A stretch of DNA of 63,356 nucleotides from NCBI GenBank assembly GCA_964543855.1, contig CAZJAD010000003.1, positions 1 through 63,356 on the forward strand. Direction: 5' to 3'. The DNA is from CAZJAD01 sp964543855 (GTDB lineage Bacteria; Electryoneota; RPQS01; DYHQ01). This document shows, in pieces, positions 1 to 9,206 of this stretch; positions within the stretch are counted from its first letter, which is position 1, and each line of letters begins with the position of its first letter. A program made the position numbers and the translations under genes. The notes under the pieces were generated by a model. The model saw only the letters and a program-made list of their open reading frames with translations. It did not search any database and was not told the DNA's origin.

Positions 1-554
1 GCTTCATATTCAACAGGCTCGAATCCGACTGGGAAACTGGCTACAACCGGCGTTATTTCGGTGAAAAAGGGCACTTCGACCGGGCCGACTTCCATAGAAT
101 GCTGAAGTCCTGATCCATCGGGTGCCACGAAGTCGAAGGCATAGGTGCCGTAGGCATCATCGAAGTTCTCGCCGGTGATCTGCCGAGTGAAACGGCCATC
201 TCCCGGTACAATGTCGCCGGAACGCACTCCGAAGAGACCGCCTTCGGAGGGATGATCATAAGCCGATCCGTCGTCATGAAGATAGAAACTGAGATACAAC
301 TCGTCATCCGGGTCGGATATCCAGCAGAGGAGTGAATCTGTTTTCGGCTCATTGGGTTCCAGCCGCACGATGATTGGAAAATAGAGGGCAACACCGACGG
401 GTAGAGCTTCGGGCATCTCCTCGATTGTGATAATGTAATCCGCGACGATGTCTCCATTATCATTGTCTGCACATGAGAGAAAGAGGCCTGAGACAGAGGC
501 GGCTGTCAACAGCGCGAGCAGCAGAACGGAGCAGCGGTGAACAGGTTTTGTCAT
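1..554 (-). CDS. Putative lipoprotein of unknown function, C-terminus cut off by the window edge
   Basis: Reading the minus strand from the ATG at 554 gives an open frame of 184 codons to the window edge, so the 3' end is missing. The start has a GGGAGG ribosome-binding site just upstream. The N-terminus (MTKPVHRCSVLLLALL...) is a signal peptide ending in LFLSC at about residue 31, a relaxed lipobox, so lipid anchoring in the envelope is likely but not certain. The mature part is acidic, rich in Asp, Tyr and Pro, and reads like a beta-sandwich surface protein (DDELYLSFYLHDDG, GTYAFDFVAPDG). I recognise no family. It lies 11 bases downstream of the M28 peptidase gene and probably shares its transcript. 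Confidence 0.7.
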   Translation of the reverse strand, partial: MTKPVHRCSVLLLALLTAASVSGLFLSCADNDNGDIVADYIITIEEMPEALPVGVALYFPIIVRLEPNEPKTDSLLCWISDPDDELYLSFYLHDDGSAYDHPSEGGLFGVRSGDIVPGDGRFTRQITGENFDDAYGTYAFDFVAPDGSGLQHSMEVGPVEVPFFTEITPVVASFPVGFEPVEYE

Positions 555-565
555 TTCGGCCTCCC

Positions 566-1483
566 CTATGGTTTCTCATTGTAGATGACATGCAGGAGGA
601 CGCGCCCGACATCCTCGAGGGATTTCCGGCTGCAGTTGGCGGGCGTGTCATGCACCGTGTGCCAGAAAGCATAGTCGAAGTCCACGATGTCGATGGTCGG
701 CAGACCCGCTTCGTTCAGCGGAATATGGTCATCATAAACGGAGCGGCCGATTTCCTGCTGGAAAGTTGAGATGCCCAAGTTCCGCGCGGCACTCCAGACT
801 TTGTCGACGATACCGGGAGCATAGTAGTAGGATGCCTGTTCGACGGGGATCTCCAGGTCGCGGTCACCGATCATGTCGAGCAGAATGCCGTAGCGTGGAA
901 AGGGGCGCGGAATGTTCTTGGCGAAGTGCTTCGAACCTATGAGCCATTCGTCGGGTGAGTCATCGAAGCCATAGTCTTCCCCGTCAAAGAGGATGATATC
1001 CAAGCCGATGTCCGGCGGGCTGAGCGCACATCGGCGCGCGATTTCGAGCACCACGGCCACACCGGAGGCTCCGTCGTTCGCTCCGAGGATAGGTGTGCTG
1101 CGGTTTTCCGGTATCGGGTCATGGTCGGCGACAGGTCGAGTGTCCCAGTGGGCGCACAGGAGAATCCGGTCGCGCTCTGTGGGCTTGGTTCGTCCGATGA
1201 TGTTCGTCAGTTCGATTGTCTTTCTCCGACCTTGACTGTGATGGGTGAAAGACTGAACGAAAACCGTATCTGTCCAGAAGGAGAGCTCGCGCCAAAGGAA
1301 TTCCAGGCACTGGCGGTGTCCTTCAGAACCCGGGTCGCGCGGGCCGAAGGCGCATTGAGCTTCGATAAGAAAGAAGGCGTGGTTTTGATCGAATTCCGGG
1401 ACTGCCGCCGCGCCGCTGACGGCCGAGACGCAAAGAGACAGGACAACCAAATACCAATGTGTTTTCGGATATGTTTTTCTCAT
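566..1483 (-). CDS. M28-family zinc metalloenzyme, glutaminyl-cyclase-like aminopeptidase fold
   Basis: This is a 305-residue exported protein with an N-terminal signal sequence (residues about 1-27). The M28 zinc-site motifs occur in order: AHWDTRP (H112), GANDGASG (D137), DGED (E169), LLDMIGD (D203) and WHTVHDT (H275). The spacing and the WHT-x-x-D motif match the M28 branch that includes glutaminyl-peptide cyclotransferases as well as aminopeptidases, so either peptide hydrolysis or N-terminal pyroglutamate formation is possible. The start is preceded by GAGG at a 7-base spacing. It begins 3 bases after the sprA stop, so it is probably co-transcribed. N-terminal cyclisation of exported proteins is known in Bacteroidetes, which makes a link to surface-protein maturation reasonable, but this is inference. 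Confidence 0.85.
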   Translation of the reverse strand: MRKTYPKTHWYLVVLSLCVSAVSGAAAVPEFDQNHAFFLIEAQCAFGPRDPGSEGHRQCLEFLWRELSFWTDTVFVQSFTHHSQGRRKTIELTNIIGRTKPTERDRILLCAHWDTRPVADHDPIPENRSTPILGANDGASGVAVVLEIARRCALSPPDIGLDIILFDGEDYGFDDSPDEWLIGSKHFAKNIPRPFPRYGILLDMIGDRDLEIPVEQASYYYAPGIVDKVWSAARNLGISTFQQEIGRSVYDDHIPLNEAGLPTIDIVDFDYAFWHTVHDTPANCSRKSLEDVGRVLLHVIYNEKP

Positions 1484-1486
1484 GCG

Positions 1487-4400
1487 TTATCCTCGGATCG
1501 CCACATTAACCTGGACGCCGAACTCGAAGCTGCGTGATTTGCGTGGTGGAACCTTGTCATTGTTCGTGCTCATCTGCATATAAATCTGTCCGTTCACGGT
1601 GTTGGAGAAGGTGTAGGTCAGGCGTGGAGTCAGGTTCCACGAACTGGTCTCGCTCTGGGTGATGAAGTCGCTGCCTTGCGTGTACTCGGATTTGGACGAT
1701 CGGTAATCGAACGCGAGCGAAATGTTGGTCTGGTTGGTCAGCCGAAGCTTTCGCAGGAAGGGCAGTGGGAGGCGAAAACCCGTGCGCATGCTGTAGCCCA
1801 TGGTCAGCCCGATCTGCTGTTCGCCGGAGCGCCGCTTCGTCCCGGTGTTCACCTGATCCTCGAAGGAATTTCCCTGACTCAGCCGGATCTGAGTGTCCAC
1901 TCCTCCCTTCCAACCGATATTGATTCCGAGAAGGGGATTCCATTGCCGGTTGTAGGATTTGTTGGTTATTTGGTCCTCGCTGCCCGTCCAGCTCTGGATC
2001 ATGCGATTGGACAGGGCGTTGTTGACGCTGACGACATCCGCCACCTTGGCAAAGAGCGGGAGAGACGCCAAGCCGGACCACTCGAAGGTCCAGTCGAAAA
2101 ACGGTATGGCTGTGACATCTCCTCCTTTGCCGGCGAGGAAGAAGGCCGTTCGCTCGCGGCGACCGGTTCGTGCATTCGAGATGGACGACGAGATCTTGAG
2201 AGCATGCGTCAGGCCCATGCGGATATTCTGGCCGAATCGAAGGCCCGTGCGCATGTCGTAATCATCCGACTTCTGCAACGAAGGAACCTGCGTGTAGCCG
2301 CCGACGGTGTCAACTCCGGGAGTCTGTGTCAGACCGAACTGATAACCCCAGCTCGCCTGGCCAAGCGTTGCGGACTGGGCATGGGACCGGCCCTGATTAT
2401 AGCGGAGACTGATGGGATCCAGAACGCGCGCAGCCTTGCGCAACGGATTCAGCACGAGGTTGAGCAGACTCTGTCGAGGCCTCGGTGGCGGCGGTGGAGC
2501 TCGGACGGTGTCTGAAGGTGCCTTCGTGGTGTCCATAGCCAGATCGTCTCCCGGTGGCGGCTGCTCCCCCCCTCGCCCTCCCGACCTCGATTCGCCACGC
2601 TCTTCTTGTTGAGGTTCGCCCAAGAGATTGAAGAGATCCACCTGGAAATCTGCACCGATGTTGCGCTGGTTGGACACGCTCTGAGCGTTTTCCTGTGTGA
2701 AATTGCCCCGTGTCCAGCGGTAGTTCGCGCTGTAGTTGAAATCGGAGCGTAGCCATTCGGCGAAGGTCGGGTTGTAGAGAGATGTGAAACTCTGGGTTAT
2801 ATCGGTGTTCCGGCCGAAATGGAGCCTCGCCAGATCTCCCCAACCGCCGTAACTGAGGTCTGACCGGAAGTTGCGCCTGTAGTCGACCGATAGGGGTTCA
2901 AAAAAGTTGAAACCGGTTCCGAAACTGCGATTGACATTCATAATCCGTGAGTCCGTTTTGACTCCATCGCGCCGCTCCTGATGGCTGGAGGATTCACTGG
3001 CATCAATGCCTGTATTGAACTTGGTCGGCTTGTAGTAGAAGCGCGTGGAGCTGAATCGTCCGATAAACGGAACGGGTCGCAAGAAGAAGAACGGAGCAAC
3101 TCCCCGGCCACGACTTATGGGCAGGCTATAGGCGAGATTTGCGCTCTGAGTCTTGTTCCAGCGCTCTCGGTCCTGGTAGCTGTGGCCCTTGCTCCGGCTC
3201 ATGGAGAAACCGGCGGTTATGCGATCCACGGTATAGCTGAGCACAGGGAAGCGGCCACTGCCAGATCGGGAGAAGCTTGTTTGAATGCTGTAATCTTGGT
3301 TGACATTCTTAATGCTGTCTGGTGCATGATCCGGATCGACGCGGAAATCCGAATTGGGGTAGTATTTCGGTGTCTGCTCCGATTGGGAGTAGCTCAAGTT
3401 GAGCGGCAAGCGGACTCCCAGACGATCAAGATAGAACTTGGACAAACCGATGTTCGCGGAGGCGCGCTGCATTTGTCGGGAGGATTGCTCGCCGATGCGG
3501 GTGTTCACATTATGGAAATCTGCATCCCGCGTCTCGTAGCCCACATTAATCGTGGCCAGATCCGCCAGCTTCACCTGGCCGCTGATGTCGGCTGCGGTTC
3601 CAGGGTCTTTGTAGATCTCCGAGAGCCGCAGCTCATCGACCCATATCTCCTTGTTGCGCACATTGCGCAGATCCGAATCGGGTCGCAAGCGCACGCCGAG
3701 CGCGTAGAAGCCGATGCGAGAGAGTGCCGGGTTGCCCAAAATGGCAATGCTGTCCCGTCGACCGCCCGCGGTGTCCAGCGGCACAACGAACCGCACCTGC
3801 GATGAAAAAGTCGTGTCGGCATCCCGCAGCGTCTTGAGTCTCGTCAGTTCATTCAACGCGATATCGATCACATTTGACTCGGCCCATCCTGTGGAGACGG
3901 TCTTGATGATTTCGTAGTAGCTGTCGTTGATATTGGAGTAGTTGTAACCCAGGCGGAGGATGAGTTGAAGCTGCCCGTCCGCATCCGCGAAATCAGCGGC
4001 GTCGACTCCACCGCCGTGAACGAACATCTTGAGGCGGCGATATTCGAGGAGGTTCAGGTGGGTGTAGAGGTTCTTGGCGACCCATCCTTCCCTCAACTCC
4101 GGGCTCAGCGGATTGTTGAAGAGCTCGTGGATTTCCAGGACGAGCGACTGCTCTTTGGAGCGCACGCGCGAGATGGGGTCGATTTCGCCCTGCACGCCCG
4201 GCGGGCTGACATAGCCGGGGCTTTCGTGATTGTTGATGACGGCGATCCCAACACGCTCGGTGGAATCGGCGTCATAAACCTGTTGCCACTCATTTCCCAC
4301 GATGTCGAGCTGGACGAGCTTCAAGGTTTTCACCGGTGACTGGACGCCGGTGAGCCAAATCCGGGCGAACCGAATCTGGGTGAAGGTCGGGTCGCCGACC

Positions 4401-7400
4401 TTGCTTGTGTAGTCCGTCAGTGGTATTCGGAAGAGCCGCCAGCCGGCCGGGTTTCCCTTGCCCCCCACGATCAAAGGGTTGGAGTCGGATCTGTCAAGCG
4501 GGAAATTATAGGAGAAATAGTGGTTCTGCAGGTCGAGCACTTGGTTGTTGTTGAGATCTTCGGTGTCGGGATAGTTGCCGCTCTCGTCATTGAGGTTTCC
4601 TTCGGTGCCACTGATGGTACCTCTGGCCTCTTCGTAAACCGACGATCCGGGATCATAGTACCAGTTGTCCCACGACGGGACCTTGGGGCGAGACAGCCCG
4701 TTCCAGTAGGCCGAGTCGGCGGGCCCGGCGATGCCGTCAATCCCTGTATCCTCATACGAGCCATCAATGATGCCGTTGCCATACTCCCAGCGTGGATCCC
4801 AGCTCGCGTCTCCCGGCTGCGGTTGTCCCGGCTCCGAGTGATCTTCTGTGCTCATCCGATTGTCTGGCAACGCGTCCTCGGAAATCTGCCCGAGGTCGAC
4901 GACGAGTCTCCCTTCGTCCGGATCATCCCACTTGATCCAGATTTCGAGGAATTTCGACAGCGTCTGGTCGGCGTAGCCCTCACCCAGATAGCGTGTGACT
5001 CCAGCCCAGCTCTTCTCGGCATGACCCGTGCTCGTATCCGGGCGGTAGATGATGTTCAGAGACTGCAGAGTATTGGCGACATTCTCGTTGACTTCTCTCT
5101 CTGGAAAGACCTCCTGGACCGCGACCTGCCCGCGGACAGTCGGGTTGTACCAGACGATGCGTCCTCTGAGAGAGTCAATGTCGGAGTCTACGGGGATTGA
5201 AGAGATGGACCACTGGCGCCGCAGAATCCCGAGCGGCACGGACCGCCTCGAACTCTCGAAGTCATCGAGATAGGCCAGTCCTCCGTGGTCCCCCGTGGCG
5301 GGATTCTCCATTGAGTTCGGATTCGGGAAGACGCGCGCGACTTCCGCATCCACGGTCACCTGCGAGGGTGTTTCGGTGATCACGAGCGGCAGCATGTCCA
5401 CCGCGCGTGTGAGGAAATAGGGGCGGAAGGTCAGGTGCGTGTTCATGTCATAGAGTGTATTGCGAACCGGTTCCGATCCCACACGCACGCGCTTCTCGAG
5501 CGGTTTTTCGTTCAGGTAAAGCCACATGCCGCCGATGTAGGAGTCTTCCCAGAGGGCATAGTCCGCTCGAAGACCCAGAAGGGTCTTGCGCTCGAGCTGA
5601 AAGACCGTTCCACTTTCGTAGAGGATTTCGAGGTCCGCGTTCTCGGCCTTGGCCGCTTCGTTCAGGATGCGAAGCTGGCCTGACATATAATCGATGGTGT
5701 AATCGACGCCGCGCTGCAGCGGCACTCCGTTCAGGGTGACCTCTTCGGAGCCCTCCAGAACAAGCGGACCGAGGTCGTAGACGGAGCGTGCGCCACGAAA
5801 TTCGGTGTTGAAGTTCCAGAAAGCACTTCGGCTGTTAATGGCTGTCCGCGTCTCGGTGTAGAGCGCACATTGCTTGTAATCGCCGGAATCCGGCAGGCCG
5901 TAGACGATGAAATCGGAGGCGCTGGGTCCGTCCCAGAATCCGGACGGGCAAAACGGGGTCAAGTCCTGGAAATGTATCTCTCCCAGATCGAACCGAATCA
6001 GGGCGGGATAGTTGTCCACTTTGCCGTCGGGCGTCAGCCCGCCGGTCGCCTGCTCCATGTCGAAGCGGAAATGGGTCAGATAAGTCGTATCGCGAAGACT
6101 CGTCTCCGGGATGTTCGAACTGCTCGCCACCCGGACGATCTCCATCTTGAAGTTGTCCGGATTGATGTCCTGGGCGTTGAGCGAATAAACATTCCGAAAC
6201 ATCAATCTCCAGGTCCGGTCGGACACCAGAGGATTCTCCGGTTTGAGCAGGAGCAACCGCAGGCTGTCCGGATTCGCTTCCAAGACGCCGAAAGTGTCTC
6301 CCGCTGCCGTGCTGAAGGCGACGGCCAGGATGTCGCCCTCGCTGACGGGAGATCGCAGCCGGATGTAGCCCAGCGCATAATCGAAATCATATTCACCCCC
6401 GGCGTAGTCAAGCCGACGGAACATGCCCGTGCGGTGATCCTGGTCTTGAAGGGAATCGAGACTTGGTTCTCCAATGTAGAACCACGAGACCGCAGTTCCA
6501 CGCAGGGGTGTCGAGGCTTGACCACCCGGGTAGGTGTTGCTCGCCACATAGACTTCGATGTCGGCAATGCGCCAGAGCGAGTCTACCGCGATGTGGGTCC
6601 GGTTCCAGAAGTGCCGGTAGTCCTCGCGGTAGTTGTGAAGGGTCCGACCATCATCATACATTTTGCCTGTATCGCTGAGGAAGAAGTACGTGCCGCGCAG
6701 GAAGTCTTTTTCCGAGAAAGGAGGACGTGCCTGAGATTCGCTCGCGTTGGGACGCTGCTTGTTCTTCTGTCCTTTTTCCAGAGAGGCAATGCCGGTCATG
6801 GACAGGGCGCCGACCTTCGCGACCGTCTTGAGGCCGAAGAGACCCTGATTGCGTCCGGAAAAGGTAGCCAGGCGTGTCCCCAACCGCAGGTCAATGTTCC
6901 CCGCTTCGATGGACTGAATGATTTCATCTTCGTCACCGGTGTAGTCCAGACGGATGGAGTTCTGGAAGTCGAAGAGGCGTTCCGAGTCCTGGTCTACTCG
7001 GACTTTCACCTTCTCGCCGACTTTTCCTTCGATGGTGAAGCGTTGGGTCTGATCGATGAGGAAGGAGGTGGAGGTGTTCTGGTTGTTGACCGTCTGGATC
7101 TGGGAGAACTTCTGGCGCCGGATGTGGCCGTTGATGCTGATGTCGCCGGTCACACGAAGCCCAACGCGTTCCCCGCCGAAGATGCGGCGGAAGGTGCGGC
7201 TCTTGATGCGAAACGGCACATCGATGGCAATGCCTTGGCCGGTCGTGCCCCTTTTCTGGAATTTGAAGGTCGCCACCGCACGCTCGCGGAAGAGTTGGCG
7301 GATGTCGTAGGCGAGTCGCAAACGGCGATATTCGTCGTAGGTCAGGATGGTAGGTGGACGGATGTCGTTGCCGAGGACCCGCTCGCGGATGGCGACGAAC

Positions 7401-7663
7401 CGGAGATTCTTGTCAATCTCGGTGTCGAGGACAAAAACACTGGAGGTGGGGTAGTCGAGCAGAGGGTGGGTGCCGAGAGAGAGTCCTTTGGGGAGTCGCC
7501 GGACAAGATAGTTGGTGGTCAGCGAATCCGCAAAGGAGCATTGAAAGCCAATTTTCGCTGCTGAAACATCCGGTTTCACGAGAAGCAAAAGGACGATCAG
7601 CAGAGACGAAAAATGGGCTAAGAAGAAGCGGCTTTTGCTCAAGAGCATCACGGGAGCAGGCAT
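1487..7663 (-). CDS. sprA: SprA-family giant outer-membrane protein (T9SS translocon / cell-surface SprA)
   Basis: The 2058-residue product has a signal peptide (hydrophobic FLAHFSSLLIVLLLL, cleavage near VSAA). It has the size and character of SprA/Sov proteins, which in Bacteroidetes form the huge outer-membrane barrel through which type IX substrates leave the cell. Family-like segments include the N-terminal stretch with VDQDSERLFDFQNSIRLDY and the barrel-like C-terminal third with alternating aromatic and polar residues (LRFGQNIRMGLTHALKIS), ending in VQVNVAIRG. A Pro/Gly-rich low-complexity insert lies near residues 1675-1725 (PPPPPRPR). SprA homologues outside Bacteroidetes are known but little studied. 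The T9SS-tailed cargo at 13411 supports a real secretion role. The start is the first ATG of the frame; its ribosome-binding site is weak. Confidence 0.85.
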   Translation of the reverse strand: MPAPVMLLSKSRFFLAHFSSLLIVLLLLVKPDVSAAKIGFQCSFADSLTTNYLVRRLPKGLSLGTHPLLDYPTSSVFVLDTEIDKNLRFVAIRERVLGNDIRPPTILTYDEYRRLRLAYDIRQLFRERAVATFKFQKRGTTGQGIAIDVPFRIKSRTFRRIFGGERVGLRVTGDISINGHIRRQKFSQIQTVNNQNTSTSFLIDQTQRFTIEGKVGEKVKVRVDQDSERLFDFQNSIRLDYTGDEDEIIQSIEAGNIDLRLGTRLATFSGRNQGLFGLKTVAKVGALSMTGIASLEKGQKNKQRPNASESQARPPFSEKDFLRGTYFFLSDTGKMYDDGRTLHNYREDYRHFWNRTHIAVDSLWRIADIEVYVASNTYPGGQASTPLRGTAVSWFYIGEPSLDSLQDQDHRTGMFRRLDYAGGEYDFDYALGYIRLRSPVSEGDILAVAFSTAAGDTFGVLEANPDSLRLLLLKPENPLVSDRTWRLMFRNVYSLNAQDINPDNFKMEIVRVASSSNIPETSLRDTTYLTHFRFDMEQATGGLTPDGKVDNYPALIRFDLGEIHFQDLTPFCPSGFWDGPSASDFIVYGLPDSGDYKQCALYTETRTAINSRSAFWNFNTEFRGARSVYDLGPLVLEGSEEVTLNGVPLQRGVDYTIDYMSGQLRILNEAAKAENADLEILYESGTVFQLERKTLLGLRADYALWEDSYIGGMWLYLNEKPLEKRVRVGSEPVRNTLYDMNTHLTFRPYFLTRAVDMLPLVITETPSQVTVDAEVARVFPNPNSMENPATGDHGGLAYLDDFESSRRSVPLGILRRQWSISSIPVDSDIDSLRGRIVWYNPTVRGQVAVQEVFPEREVNENVANTLQSLNIIYRPDTSTGHAEKSWAGVTRYLGEGYADQTLSKFLEIWIKWDDPDEGRLVVDLGQISEDALPDNRMSTEDHSEPGQPQPGDASWDPRWEYGNGIIDGSYEDTGIDGIAGPADSAYWNGLSRPKVPSWDNWYYDPGSSVYEEARGTISGTEGNLNDESGNYPDTEDLNNNQVLDLQNHYFSYNFPLDRSDSNPLIVGGKGNPAGWRLFRIPLTDYTSKVGDPTFTQIRFARIWLTGVQSPVKTLKLVQLDIVGNEWQQVYDADSTERVGIAVINNHESPGYVSPPGVQGEIDPISRVRSKEQSLVLEIHELFNNPLSPELREGWVAKNLYTHLNLLEYRRLKMFVHGGGVDAADFADADGQLQLILRLGYNYSNINDSYYEIIKTVSTGWAESNVIDIALNELTRLKTLRDADTTFSSQVRFVVPLDTAGGRRDSIAILGNPALSRIGFYALGVRLRPDSDLRNVRNKEIWVDELRLSEIYKDPGTAADISGQVKLADLATINVGYETRDADFHNVNTRIGEQSSRQMQRASANIGLSKFYLDRLGVRLPLNLSYSQSEQTPKYYPNSDFRVDPDHAPDSIKNVNQDYSIQTSFSRSGSGRFPVLSYTVDRITAGFSMSRSKGHSYQDRERWNKTQSANLAYSLPISRGRGVAPFFFLRPVPFIGRFSSTRFYYKPTKFNTGIDASESSSHQERRDGVKTDSRIMNVNRSFGTGFNFFEPLSVDYRRNFRSDLSYGGWGDLARLHFGRNTDITQSFTSLYNPTFAEWLRSDFNYSANYRWTRGNFTQENAQSVSNQRNIGADFQVDLFNLLGEPQQEERGESRSGGRGGEQPPPGDDLAMDTTKAPSDTVRAPPPPPRPRQSLLNLVLNPLRKAARVLDPISLRYNQGRSHAQSATLGQASWGYQFGLTQTPGVDTVGGYTQVPSLQKSDDYDMRTGLRFGQNIRMGLTHALKISSSISNARTGRRERTAFFLAGKGGDVTAIPFFDWTFEWSGLASLPLFAKVADVVSVNNALSNRMIQSWTGSEDQITNKSYNRQWNPLLGINIGWKGGVDTQIRLSQGNSFEDQVNTGTKRRSGEQQIGLTMGYSMRTGFRLPLPFLRKLRLTNQTNISLAFDYRSSKSEYTQGSDFITQSETSSWNLTPRLTYTFSNTVNGQIYMQMSTNNDKVPPRKSRSFEFGVQVNVAIRG

Positions 7664-7776
7664 TCTCGCGCCATAGCTTGGACCGACTCTTTGGCCCAGA
7701 AGTCTACATGGAAAGATTCCTAACCAGGGGGTGAAGACGCTCCTCTCCAGAATGCCCGCAGATGCCGCAACGAGCT

Positions 7777-7805
7777 AATGTAGCATTTTTCTCGGCGAAT
7801 TGCAA
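7777..7805 (-). promoter_or_regulatory. Possible sigma70-type promoter for sprA
   Basis: On the minus strand TTGCAA (7805-7800) is followed after 17 bases by TACATT (7782-7777), each matching 4 of 6 consensus positions. It lies about 115 bases before the sprA start. Only the spacing is strong, so this is tentative. Confidence 0.3.
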
Positions 7806-7825
7806 GGCCAATTCACGTGGCCGAG
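7791..7825. repeat. Nested inverted repeat overlapping the sprA -35 region
   Basis: CTCGGC-GAATTG-CAAGGC-CAATTC-ACGTG-GCCGAG: GAATTG pairs with CAATTC around a 6-base spacer, and flanking CTCGGC pairs with GCCGAG, with ACGTG bulged on one side. There is no T-run on either exit side, so it is not an intrinsic terminator. Its position over the candidate -35 suggests an operator or a structured leader element. Confidence 0.45.
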
Positions 7826-8058
7826 AACAATCAGACTCCCTCGCCGAGACGCTTTCTCAAGTTACTCCTTGATATATAGCGTGTTAAAGTGGGTCGCTTG
7901 TGAATCCACGTGCAGAGTCTATGCCGATCATGCTCCCTATTGAAAGAACGCATCAATAACCGATTCGTTTCATCCTCATCGGTTTTTACACGCCCAGATC
8001 GGCAACATATGGAGGAATTGTGCCTGCGAGGGTCGTGCCTATACCGTGGAGATTTGTG

Positions 8059-8087
8059 TTGCATATGTATCAGCCAGTTGTTATATT
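8059..8087 (+). promoter_or_regulatory. Candidate sigma70-type promoter for the exbB operon
   Basis: TTGCAT (8059-8064), a 17-base spacer, then TATATT (8082-8087). The -10 matches 5 of 6 positions and the -35 is weak. It lies 54 bases before the exbB ATG, which itself has a good AAAGGGG ribosome-binding site. Confidence 0.4.
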
Positions 8088-8140
8088 TGACTTCATAGTA
8101 TTTGGCTCCTCAGACAACCCACGCAAAGGGGACATAGATC

Positions 8141-8764
8141 ATGAAGCGACGGAATGCAAAGTTCGCGCGCGCACTTTGGAGGACGGCTCTGGTCGCCGGG
8201 ATTTTCGCCCTGCTCTATACCGGCGTTTCCTACGCCCAGACCGGGACGGCGGATCGCTATATCACGATGTCGGAACGCATCGGCGTCTTCATTGTTCTTT
8301 TTCAAGCTTTTGATGTCTGGATTTACTTTTTTCAGGCCATCCTGCTGTTCCTGGGAGTCGGGCTTACATCCTACTACCTGATCCGCTTCCACCAGAAGAA
8401 CTTCCTGGGCGGGCTTCGTGTGACGATTGGCAAACTGGCGGCGAGCAGCGCTCTTGATCCCCGCAACGCCGTGGATTTTGAGATGGAGAGCCTTCAGAAC
8501 CGATTCCTCTTTCTGGATATGATGATTGCTGCGGCTCCAGTGTCGGGACTTCTGGGAACGGTCGTCGGCTTGGTGCAGGTCTTCCGTGAGCAGACTCTGG
8601 TGGAGCATGTCACCATGCAGAGCCTTGCCGGGGGCATGTATGTGGCGATGGTGACCACCGTTTGCGGCCTCGTGGTCGGATTGATCGGTATCATTGGACG
8701 CCATTTCTTGCTGGCCCGCGTCGCCGAGATGCGGGAGCTTCTGGCCGGGCCGGGAGGGTCGTGA
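8141..8764 (+). CDS. exbB: MotA/TolQ/ExbB-family proton-channel protein
   Basis: The 207-residue protein has the ExbB/TolQ layout: an N-terminal hydrophobic segment (LVAGIFALLYTGVSYAQ, signal or first helix), a second helix near residues 55-80, a cytoplasmic loop, and the paired channel helices AAAPVSGLLGTVVGLVQVF and MYVAMVTTVCGLVVGLIGI. The Gly-rich GLLGTVVG motif and the following Thr-containing helix are typical of the family. With ExbD it uses the proton gradient across the inner membrane to drive an outer-membrane process. It is first in an operon with exbD, a TonB-like protein, a TPR lipoprotein and a barrel protein, so it probably serves a dedicated envelope machine. AAAGGGG lies 7-13 bases before the ATG. 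Confidence 0.9.
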   Translation: MKRRNAKFARALWRTALVAGIFALLYTGVSYAQTGTADRYITMSERIGVFIVLFQAFDVWIYFFQAILLFLGVGLTSYYLIRFHQKNFLGGLRVTIGKLAASSALDPRNAVDFEMESLQNRFLFLDMMIAAAPVSGLLGTVVGLVQVFREQTLVEHVTMQSLAGGMYVAMVTTVCGLVVGLIGIIGRHFLLARVAEMRELLAGPGGS

Positions 8765-8765
8765 T

Positions 8766-9206
8766 ATGCGGTCCCGAAGTTCTTTCGGCGAAGCGACAAC
8801 TTCGCTGATTGACATCGCGTTTATTCTCATCCTCTTTTTTTCCATCTCCCTTATCTTCACGCCGGAGAGTACGATCCCACTCGTACTTCCCAACGACTAT
8901 ACGGGCGGCGAGAAGGTGGTCGAAGTCGGCGACGAGCTCATGGTTCAGGTCGAGAGAGAGGGAGCCGTCTATGTGGGCGGTGAGCTCCTGGCGCCAGCCG
9001 AGGCGTCCGATTCGGTCCTCTACGAGTTGTGCGACCGGCTCTTTGCAGACCTCAAGGCCCAGAAGCCGGAGGCGCGCGTGCTGCTCAGAGCGGACAGTGG
9101 CGCGGTTTGGGATCGTCCGATTCAGGTCATGCAAGCGACCGGTCGCCATGGTGTCGGACTCAGTATTGCGCTGAACCCCCGCAACATAGCAGGACAGACG
9201 CAATGA
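8766..9206 (+). CDS. exbD: ExbD/TolR-family biopolymer transport protein
   Basis: The 146-residue protein consists of a short cytoplasmic N-terminus, one membrane helix with the conserved proton-carrying aspartate (LIDIAFILILFF, D16), and a periplasmic domain of about 110 residues. The ATG at 8766 is preferred over an upstream in-frame start because it sits 1 base after the exbB stop, has GGGAGGG just upstream, and gives the standard ExbD N-terminus. The periplasmic part (EGAVYVGGELL...VLLRADSGAVW...) fits the ExbD/TolR fold. D16 is intact, so an active proton channel with ExbB is expected. Confidence 0.9.
   Translation: MRSRSSFGEATTSLIDIAFILILFFSISLIFTPESTIPLVLPNDYTGGEKVVEVGDELMVQVEREGAVYVGGELLAPAEASDSVLYELCDRLFADLKAQKPEARVLLRADSGAVWDRPIQVMQATGRHGVGLSIALNPRNIAGQTQ

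Larger units (their letters stand above)
7664..8140. other. Divergent intergenic region between sprA and the exbB operon
   Basis: This 477-base gene-free stretch separates two divergent transcripts. It holds a weak minus-strand promoter for sprA, a nested palindrome overlapping that promoter, and a candidate plus-strand promoter for exbB, each listed separately. From about 7830 to 8055 I see no gene; the short frame at 7910-8098 has no ribosome-binding site and an improbable Cys/Arg/Leu composition. Confidence 0.6.

Noticed and set aside
5870..7564. 564-codon plus-strand frame antisense to sprA
   Set aside because: It is a shadow of the sprA reading frame with no start signal and no recognisable domain.
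7910..8098. A small protein gene in the sprA-exbB intergenic region
   Set aside because: No ribosome-binding site, Cys-rich random-looking peptide, and it overlaps the candidate exbB promoter.
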